Shown here: positions 7,353 to 12,805 of the stretch, one piece after another
How the letters are laid out: each line of letters begins with the position of its first letter
Position numbering within the stretch: the stretch's first letter is position 1
NCBI GenBank assembly: GCA_002334985.1
Contig: DDBY01000089.1
Location: 1-12,805 of the forward strand
DNA: 12,805 bases
From: Micavibrio sp. UBA2020
Lineage (GTDB): Bacteria; Pseudomonadota; Alphaproteobacteria; Micavibrionales; UBA2020
Reading direction: 5' to 3'
Position numbers and translations under genes: made by a program
The notes under the pieces: model-generated
Told to the model about the DNA's origin: nothing
Databases searched by the model: none
Seen by the model: the letters and a program-made list of their open reading frames with translations, nothing else

Positions 7353-7389
7353 AAAACAGCCCCTCCCAGTGAAGGTAGGGGCTGTTTTT
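7353..7389 (+). terminator. Strong Rho-independent terminator of the second cargo gene
   Basis: AAAACAGCCCCT (7353-7364) pairs perfectly over 12 bases with AGGGGCTGTTTT (7377-7388), and the T-run continues to 7389. It lies 20 bases after the second cargo stop. A-rich and T-rich arms make it bidirectional. It forms the inner end of the right inverted repeat. Confidence 0.85.
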
Positions 7390-7439
7390 ATCTTGGGTGT
7401 GGTCAGAAATCGGAATTGTCTGGCCTTATACTATACCCT
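7353..7439 (-). repeat. Right terminal inverted repeat
   Basis: Its reverse complement matches 5906-5991, with the same perfect blocks including TTCCGATTTCTGACCAC. The outermost two bases (7438-7439) extend beyond the aligned part. Confidence 0.8.
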
Positions 7440-7461
7440 CCGGATAAAACCGGGGCTTTTT
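7438..7461 (+). terminator. Right half of split terminator (plus-facing)
   Basis: CTCCGG (7438-7443) pairs with CCGGGG (7450-7455), including one T-G wobble, around the loop ATAAAA. C and five T bases follow (7457-7461). It keeps the T-run that the left copy lacks, while lacking the A-run that the left copy keeps. Confidence 0.6.
7440..7455. repeat. Direct repeat, right copy (CCGGATAAAACCGGGG)
   Basis: This is a perfect 16-base match to 5890-5905 in the same orientation. The bases on either side differ, so the direct repeat is exactly 16 bases long. Confidence 0.7.
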
Positions 7462-7480
7462 CGTGTGTCTTGCGACGCGA

Positions 7481-7645
7481 TTATTTTTTGGGGTGGCAAG
7501 AGCCGCCGCAGCATTTTTTCTTGGGCGCATCCGCGGGCTTTTGGTCGTTTGCGGGCGGGGCGGGCGGCGTTGCCGGCGGCGGGTTGTTGGCTTTGTCGAA
7601 AGCGTGGCAGCATTTGCCTTTGCCGCTGCATTTATCTTTGCACAT
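7481..7645 (-). CDS. Small Cys-rich, probably metal-binding protein (54 residues)
   Basis: This is a short gene on the minus strand with an excellent ribosome-binding site (AAAGGAG, about eight bases upstream). The product begins MCKDKCSGKGKCCH and ends KKKCCGGSCHPKK. Seven cysteines (C2, C6, C12, C13, C45, C46, C50) and two histidines (H14, H51) form two clusters. They are joined by a flexible Pro/Ala-rich linker (about residues 21-42). Such paired Cys/His clusters suggest metal binding or a redox role, but no family is recognised. There is no signal peptide. Codon use is GC-rich like the chromosome, not like the adjacent island. It is convergent with the hydrolase gene, and the terminator they probably once shared is now split by the island. 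It lies 92 bases downstream of the DUF6498-like gene and could be co-transcribed with it. Confidence 0.75.
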   Translation of the reverse strand: MCKDKCSGKGKCCHAFDKANNPPPATPPAPPANDQKPADAPKKKCCGGSCHPKK

Positions 7646-7696
7646 GAATATCTCCTTTGAACAAAAAGGGTGACAGAAGGTGTAGGCCTATCATAC

Positions 7697-7711
7697 GCCC
7701 GCGCCGCGGGC
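7697..7711. other. GC-rich hairpin between DUF6498-like and Cys-rich genes
   Basis: GCCCGCG (7697-7703) and CGCGGGC (7705-7711) form a perfect seven-base inverted repeat with a one-base centre. No T-run follows on the minus strand, so it is not a canonical terminator. It could be an operator, or an RNA hairpin that sets relative expression of the two minus-strand genes. Confidence 0.35.
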
Positions 7712-7737
7712 ATGGCCATAGACTGTTTTGGGTATTT

Positions 7738-8373
7738 TTATTGCTTTTCCGCCAGTTTTTGGTGGCTGCGCCGGTGCGCTTGCAGGTCGCTGAATGTTTT
7801 AAGCACCGTCAGCATCGCCAAAGCCCATACCGGCTGGCCCAGCACAAGCGCAACCCCGCCGCCCAGAATAATCACCAGATGCAAAACAACAATGCGGCCA
7901 TAAGGCCCCATCAGCATCAGGGCCGGATTGGTCCTGTCGATTTCTTTTTTGCGGATGAAATTGTCAAAAAACGAAAACGCGTGGCTGCCGACAAGGCCGG
8001 TGATGGCCAGCAGAAAAAGCGGGTCGGATATCAGCCCCGACAGCAAATCATGCACCTGTGCCCATTCGGCCGTTTGGCCTGTTTTCAGCTGCAATCCGAA
8101 AAGCACGACCAGAAAAACCCCGTGCCCCATGCAGAACATGCCGTAGTGGAAAATGAAAAAGACGACTATGAAAAAACCTGCGTAGAGTTTTTTACGCACG
8201 AGCAGCAGGCTCATTTTCGCCGCGTGGAAAATGCCGATAATCACATTCTCCAGCCAATAGACGAACATGATGTCGAAAACCTTCCACCCCCAAAACAGCG
8301 CCCCTGCCAGCGGCAGCAGGTTCGCGGCAATCAAAAACACTTCGGACGGGGTTTTGGGAGAGGGCGGGTTCAT
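7738..8373 (-). CDS. Integral membrane protein, DUF6498-like
   Basis: This 211-residue inner-membrane protein of unknown function has hydrophobic segments at about residues 11-30, 32-51, 66-96 (probably two), 116-137 and 160-192. They are separated by short charged loops. The segment FWGWKVFDIMFVYWLENVIIGIF (27-49), with its YWLEN core, is the feature that recalls DUF6498 proteins. Several histidines and a GMFCMGHG turn (78-85) lie in or next to membrane segments. The start at 8373 gives a typical N-terminus. An in-frame ATG at 8424 would add 17 residues. Neither start has a good ribosome-binding site. It is divergent from zapE (71 bases between starts). The substrate or partner is unknown. 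Confidence 0.75.
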   Translation of the reverse strand: MNPPSPKTPSEVFLIAANLLPLAGALFWGWKVFDIMFVYWLENVIIGIFHAAKMSLLLVRKKLYAGFFIVVFFIFHYGMFCMGHGVFLVVLFGLQLKTGQTAEWAQVHDLLSGLISDPLFLLAITGLVGSHAFSFFDNFIRKKEIDRTNPALMLMGPYGRIVVLHLVIILGGGVALVLGQPVWALAMLTVLKTFSDLQAHRRSHQKLAEKQ

Positions 8374-8444
8374 GTATAAACAAAGCAAATGGCGGGGCGC
8401 CGAAAACCGTGCCCTTTGCCCCATAATAATGTAAAAAGAACATT

Positions 8445-9539
8445 ATGACGACTGTTTTGGCGGCCTACGAAAAGAAACTCGCGGCGGGCGATATCCGCCC
8501 TGACCCCGTACAGGCTTCGGCGCTTGCGGCGCTCGACGGGCTTGCGCGCGCGCTTGCGGGGTATCAGCCGGGCCGGCGCGGTCTTTTTCGCAAAACCATA
8601 CCCGCGCCCAAGGGGTATTATTTCCACGGCGGTGTCGGGCGCGGCAAATCCATGGTCATGGATCTTTTTTTCGCGCAGGCGCCGGTTGAAAAAAAACGCC
8701 GCGTGCATTTCCATGCCTTCATGCTCGAAGTTCACGATTTCCTGCACGCGCAGCGCACGGCGCGCCGTAAAAACGAAAGCACGCGCATCGATGGCGACCT
8801 GCTCGCCTGTGCGGATGATATTGCGGCACGCGCGACGCTTTTGTGTTTTGACGAATTTCAGGTGCGCGATGTGGCCGACGCGATGATTCTGGGGCGGCTT
8901 TTTACCGCGCTGCTTGACCGCGGCGTTGTTGTCGTGGCCACATCCAACATTCCGCCGGATGATTTGTACAAGGACGGCCTTCAGCGCGACAGGTTTCTGC
9001 CCTTCATCGCGCTGTTGAAAGAGCGCTTGCGCGTGGTCGCATTCCCGGGGCTGACGGATTACCGTCTGGGGCGCATTGCGGGGCAGAAAATATACTTCTG
9101 GCCGCATGACGAAGATGCGAAACAGTCGCTGGAAAAAATATTTCTGGCCGTCGCCGATGGCGAAGCGGGTATGCCCGACGATATCCACGTCAAAGGGCGC
9201 GTGATACATGTGCCGCGCGCGGCCAAGGAAATCGCCAGCTTTACCTTTGCGGAGCTATGCGAAAAGCCCAAAAGCGCGCTTGATTTTCTGGAGCTGACCA
9301 AGCGCTACCGGGTTATCGTGCTTGAAAACGTGCCGCAAATGGATGACACGCGGCGCGACGCCGCCCTGCGTTTTGTTACCCTTGTCGATGCGCTTTACGA
9401 CCACCATATTGTTTTGGCCATTTCAGCCGCCGTGCCGCCGGAAAATCTGTACCGTGGCACGATTCATGCAGGGGTTTTCGACCGCACCGTCAGCCGTATC
9501 ATGGAAATGCAATCGCGTACCTACAGGGAAGCCGCATAG
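8445..9539 (+). CDS. zapE: Cell-division ATPase ZapE (AFG1 family)
   Basis: This 364-residue AAA+-like ATPase is related to yeast Afg1 and E. coli ZapE, which acts at the Z-ring late in division and under stress. The Walker A motif is GGVGRGKS (62-69). The Walker B motif is TLLCFDEFQV (131-140), with D136 and E137. A sensor-like ATSNIPPDDLY follows at about 165-175, then the family-typical RFLPFIALLKE. The length matches the family. The ribosome-binding site is poor (AAAAAGA), and the start is supported by the conserved N-terminal alignment rather than by the site. The DUF2336 gene starts three bases after the stop, so the two form one transcription unit. zapE just upstream of mdh-suc is a common alphaproteobacterial arrangement, here interrupted by two genes. 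Confidence 0.93.
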   Translation: MTTVLAAYEKKLAAGDIRPDPVQASALAALDGLARALAGYQPGRRGLFRKTIPAPKGYYFHGGVGRGKSMVMDLFFAQAPVEKKRRVHFHAFMLEVHDFLHAQRTARRKNESTRIDGDLLACADDIAARATLLCFDEFQVRDVADAMILGRLFTALLDRGVVVVATSNIPPDDLYKDGLQRDRFLPFIALLKERLRVVAFPGLTDYRLGRIAGQKIYFWPHDEDAKQSLEKIFLAVADGEAGMPDDIHVKGRVIHVPRAAKEIASFTFAELCEKPKSALDFLELTKRYRVIVLENVPQMDDTRRDAALRFVTLVDALYDHHIVLAISAAVPPENLYRGTIHAGVFDRTVSRIMEMQSRTYREAA

Positions 9540-9542
9540 AAA

Positions 9543-10793
9543 ATGTTCTCGTTTATCAAGAAATTTCAGGACAATCGCCGTCAAAAGCTCTATGACGCGC
9601 AAAAACGTCAACTCGCCACGGGCGAGGCGAAAAACTGGCTGGTGCTGGCGCGGGACGAGCAGACGAACCCGGAAATTTTGTACTATCTGGCTGGCAAGGG
9701 GGATGCGGATGTGCGCCGCGCCGTCGCGCATAACAAATCAACGCCGCTGCAGGCCGCAAGTCTTCTGGCCGAAGACCGCGATGGCGACGTGCGGCTTTTG
9801 CTGGCGGAGCGGTTGTTGAAGCTGCTTCCCAGTCTGACGCCGGAACGCCACAGTCAGATTTACGCCTTTACCGTGCAGGCGCTCGGCATGCTGGCGCAGG
9901 ATGAAATGCTGCAAATCCGCCGTGCGCTGACGACATCGCTTAGCGATTACGCGCTGGCGCCGCCGCAGGTGGTGGTGCGCCTTGCCAACGACCTTGCGCG
10001 CGAAGTGGCGGAGCCGATTTTGCGTTTCTGCGTCGCGCTCAAAGACGAAGATTTGCTGGATGTTATTTCCGGCTACTCCGCCCCCTGGGTGGTGGTGGCG
10101 ATTGCGAACCGCGGCAGCGTATCGCCGCCTGTCGTCGATGCCGTGATGGGCACGGGCGAGGCGGAGGCGACGACCGCGCTTGTGAAAAACCCCGGCGCAC
10201 GTTTTTCGCTGGAGGCGCTGCAAACGATTGTGGAGCGTGCGAAAGACCACCCCGAATGGCACCAGCCCGTGGCGATGCGCAAGGAACTGTCGAGCGAACT
10301 TGCGCGCCAGATGATTGGATTTGTGGATAAAGCGGTGCTGGACGTGCTTGAAAAACGCAGCGATTTCGAACCCGCCGCGCGCAAGCAAATATCCGAAATG
10401 GTCGGCCGCCGTCTCAGCTATCTGCACGATATGCCGGAGGGCGAGACGGCCGAGCATCGTGCCATTCGCTATATCAAGGACGGCAAGATGACGCAGGACG
10501 TTTTGGCTGACGCGCTGGCGTGGCATGAAAACGATTTCGTGATTTTCGGCCTTGCGCATTTCGCCAAGGTGCACCCGCAGATTGTGAAGCGCATGGTCGA
10601 GACCGTAACGCCCAAGCCGCTGGTGGCGCTTTGCTGGCGCGCGCAGCTGCCGATGCGTTTTTGCACAGATTTGCAGCAGCGCCTTGCCAAAATCCCGCTC
10701 AAGGATGTGATGTACGCCAAGGGCGGCACGGAATATCCGATGACGCCGGATGAAATCAAATGGCAGTTGGAATTTTTCGGGATTGCGGACTGA
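9543..10793 (+). CDS. DUF2336 domain protein (HEAT-like helical repeats)
   Basis: This 416-residue soluble protein has helical repeats of HEAT type. Examples are NPEILYYLAGKGDADVRRAVAHN (42-64), LLAEDRDGDVRLLLAERL (74-91), DEMLQIRRALTTSLSDY (119-135) and the later VVVAIANRG and TTALVKNPG repeats. The repeated (D/A)xxVR(R/L)x(V/L)A pattern is typical of the DUF2336 family, which is mainly alphaproteobacterial and of unknown function. Repeat scaffolds of this kind usually bind other proteins. There is no signal peptide or membrane segment. The start lies three bases after the zapE stop, and a weak AGGGAAG site lies inside the zapE end. Co-transcription with zapE suggests a linked role, but that is inference. 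It converges on the C39-like gene with 19 bases between stops and no clear terminator. Confidence 0.82.
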   Translation: MFSFIKKFQDNRRQKLYDAQKRQLATGEAKNWLVLARDEQTNPEILYYLAGKGDADVRRAVAHNKSTPLQAASLLAEDRDGDVRLLLAERLLKLLPSLTPERHSQIYAFTVQALGMLAQDEMLQIRRALTTSLSDYALAPPQVVVRLANDLAREVAEPILRFCVALKDEDLLDVISGYSAPWVVVAIANRGSVSPPVVDAVMGTGEAEATTALVKNPGARFSLEALQTIVERAKDHPEWHQPVAMRKELSSELARQMIGFVDKAVLDVLEKRSDFEPAARKQISEMVGRRLSYLHDMPEGETAEHRAIRYIKDGKMTQDVLADALAWHENDFVIFGLAHFAKVHPQIVKRMVETVTPKPLVALCWRAQLPMRFCTDLQQRLAKIPLKDVMYAKGGTEYPMTPDEIKWQLEFFGIAD

Positions 10794-10812
10794 GTTCCGC
10801 GCGCGCATCCCC

Positions 10813-11355
10813 TCAGGGCTGCGGCGGCTTTTCCGGCTTTGCTGATGCTGTGGCAGGGGCGGGGCTGGCGGCCATGCCGTACCATTTTTGCATTGTATTG
10901 CCGTCGATGGGCGCCAGATTGATGCACCATTTTGTCAGGTGCTTGCTTTCCGATATCCATTCGACGGCGCCGAGGTCGTTCTCCACCAGCTCGTGGTGAT
11001 AGGGGTCGTAGTAAAGCACACGTTCCCCCTCTCGCTTCAGGAACAGTACATAGTGCCCTTCTTCCTGAATAATATTCGCAACCGCGATGCCGCCTTCGTA
11101 GCAATCTTCGCCCGCGTTGACGAAGGGCAGGTTTTGTTCTGCCACGCGTGCCATGTCGAAATTATCCGAACCTGTCACAGGGTTGGGACTAAGTGCGGCG
11201 CGTAGTTTGTCATAGTCCGTTTGGGTTGCCCCGTAGAGCGCGGCGGCGCTGGCAAGGCAGGCCGGGCCACAGGAAAATTCGTCGCGCTGGCGCAGGAACA
11301 GGGCGCCAAGGGCGCTGCCGTCCAGAGGGGTATGTTTTGCGGGTGTTTTGCTCAT
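10813..11355 (-). CDS. C39-like papain-fold cysteine peptidase homologue
   Basis: This 180-residue protein carries the C39-like signature. EFSCGPACLASAAALYG (26-42) has C29 as probable nucleophile. EEGHYVLFLK (98-107) gives H101, and VLYYDPY (113-119) gives D117. The order Cys-His-Asp and the spacings fit the bacteriocin-processing (C39-like) fold. However, no ABC transporter, GG-leader peptide or bacteriocin gene is nearby, and there is no signal peptide. A stand-alone cytoplasmic peptidase or an amidase-like relative is more likely. The last 20 residues are a Pro/Ala-rich tail. The start ATG is preceded by GAGGG at very short spacing, so the exact start is less certain. It converges on the DUF2336 gene. 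Confidence 0.78.
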   Translation of the reverse strand: MSKTPAKHTPLDGSALGALFLRQRDEFSCGPACLASAAALYGATQTDYDKLRAALSPNPVTGSDNFDMARVAEQNLPFVNAGEDCYEGGIAVANIIQEEGHYVLFLKREGERVLYYDPYHHELVENDLGAVEWISESKHLTKWCINLAPIDGNTMQKWYGMAASPAPATASAKPEKPPQP

Positions 11356-11401
11356 GCCCTCATCATAGCCGCCGCCCGCGCTGTGAAAAAGAGCGAAAAA
11401 A

Positions 11402-11431
11402 TTGACATAAAAACGAACAAAAACGCATGTT
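11402..11431 (+). promoter_or_regulatory. Candidate mdh-suc operon promoter
   Basis: A perfect TTGACA -35 (11402-11407) is followed 18 bases later by CATGTT (11426-11431), a three-of-six -10. If used, it gives a leader of about 250 bases before mdh. No better pair was seen in the region 11356-11685. Confidence 0.4.
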
Positions 11432-11523
11432 CCGCACCCCCGTTTTGTGCAAAGCGGAAATCAAGGGGGTATGTTGCGGAAAACCATTGTTTTTTGGCGA
11501 AATATGACCTACCAACACGGGGG
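11430..11523 (+). promoter_or_regulatory. Potentially structured leader with competing pairings upstream of mdh
   Basis: TTCCGC (11430-11435) can pair with either of two GCGGAA copies (11454-11459, 11476-11481). The adjacent CCCCC(GT) at 11437-11443 can pair with GGGGG (11465-11469) or with ACGGGGG (11517-11523). These pairings exclude each other, as in switching leaders. The rest of the 330-base region between the C39-like gene and mdh shows no gene. Confidence 0.35.
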
Positions 11524-11571
11524 ATTTGTGCTAGTTTTTACACCGGTTCGAGTCCTTAAAGATTGGCGTAG

Positions 11572-12648
<1,077 letters not shown>

Positions 12649-12683
12649 GTTTGAAATTCCAACCATCCAGAGGATAGTCAAAC

Positions 12684-12805
12684 ATGAACATTCATGAGTA
12701 TCAGGCCAAGCAGCTTTTGAAAGCGCGCGGCGTGCCCGTGCTGAACGGCGGCGTGGCCTATACGGTCGAAGAGGCCGTTGAAGTCGCCAAAACCCTGCCG
12801 GGTCC
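12684..12805 (+). CDS. sucC: Succinyl-CoA synthetase beta subunit, N-terminus (runs off window)
   Basis: Only the first 40 codons are present. The product begins [19 protein letters not shown], the nearly invariant N-terminus of the ADP/GDP-forming succinyl-CoA ligase beta chain (ATP-grasp fold). With SucD it makes ATP or GTP from succinyl-CoA in the TCA cycle. AGAGGA (12669-12674) lies nine bases before the ATG. The gene is 35 bases downstream of mdh and surely co-transcribed with it. sucD is expected next, outside the window. Confidence 0.95.
   Translation, partial: MNIHEYQAKQLLKARGVPVLNGGVAYTVEEAVEVAKTLPG

Larger units (their letters stand above)
5906..7439. mobile_element. Putative non-autonomous cassette with terminal inverted repeats and two cargo genes
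   Basis: This unit of about 1.53 kb is bounded by roughly 86-base imperfect inverted repeats and outside them by a perfect 16-base direct repeat. Its interior is clearly richer in A and T than the flanking genes. It holds two plus-strand genes and no recognisable transposase, integrase or recombinase on either strand. It resembles a mobile insertion cassette (an element with insertion-sequence-like ends but cargo in place of a transposase), presumably moved by an enzyme encoded elsewhere. Removing it with one direct-repeat copy restores a symmetrical terminator between the convergent hydrolase and Cys-rich genes. The alternative is two inverted copies of a species-specific intergenic repeat that happen to flank acquired genes. 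Confidence 0.6.

Noticed and set aside
7369..7673. Plus-strand frames across the right inverted repeat and the Cys-rich gene
   Set aside because: They begin in repeat DNA and terminators and then run antisense to the Cys-rich gene. Similar peptide text (LGVVRNRN) from 5564-5956 on the minus strand only reflects the inverted repeat.
8370..9209. Minus-strand open frame opposite zapE (279 codons)
   Set aside because: Shadow of the GC-rich zapE gene, with no domain or credible start site.
11544..11554. GGTTCGAGTCC, resembling a tRNA T-loop
   Set aside because: The flanking bases do not extend the T-stem, and no acceptor, D or anticodon arm can be folded upstream. It is at most a chance match or an unrecognisable remnant.

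Overview
This window looks like a stretch of alphaproteobacterial chromosome of moderately high GC. The evidence is the gene order zapE – DUF2336 protein – mdh – sucC, the 320-residue LDH-like malate dehydrogenase (typical of alphaproteobacterial mdh-suc operons), and the DUF2336 protein, a family largely confined to this class. No rRNA or marker gene allows a finer placement.

Left part (1-5872): the window opens inside sppA, a membrane-anchored signal peptide peptidase with an unusual charged linker between its two halves. It converges, with only 3 bases between stops, on a minus-strand lytic transglycosylase that has no signal peptide. A divergent intergenic region of 180 bases then leads to a 596-residue acyl-CoA dehydrogenase of the long FadE/DmdC-like type. 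A serine alpha/beta hydrolase follows.

Central part (about 5881-7462): the most interesting region. A clearly AT-richer island carries two unrecognised genes, of 182 and 169 codons. It is bounded by about 86-base imperfect inverted repeats (roughly 72 of 86 positions identical by hand alignment). Outside these lies a perfect 16-base direct repeat, CCGGATAAAACCGGGG. Joining the two outer flanks through one copy of this repeat rebuilds a clean bidirectional terminator between two convergent genes: the hydrolase and a 54-residue Cys-rich protein on the minus strand. The simplest reading is that a transposase-less cassette inserted into that terminator and duplicated it. The first cargo protein has an R-x4-H motif in a context like HEPN proteins, and the second is weakly HEPN/AbiU2-like. 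A defence or toxin role is possible but unproven.

Right part (7481-12805): the minus strand carries the small Cys-rich protein and a DUF6498-like membrane protein. Divergent from these is a zapE – DUF2336 transcription unit. A minus-strand C39-like cysteine peptidase homologue follows. Then comes a 330-base region with a candidate promoter and a potentially structured leader, and finally mdh and the start of sucC, the TCA-cycle operon that continues beyond the window.
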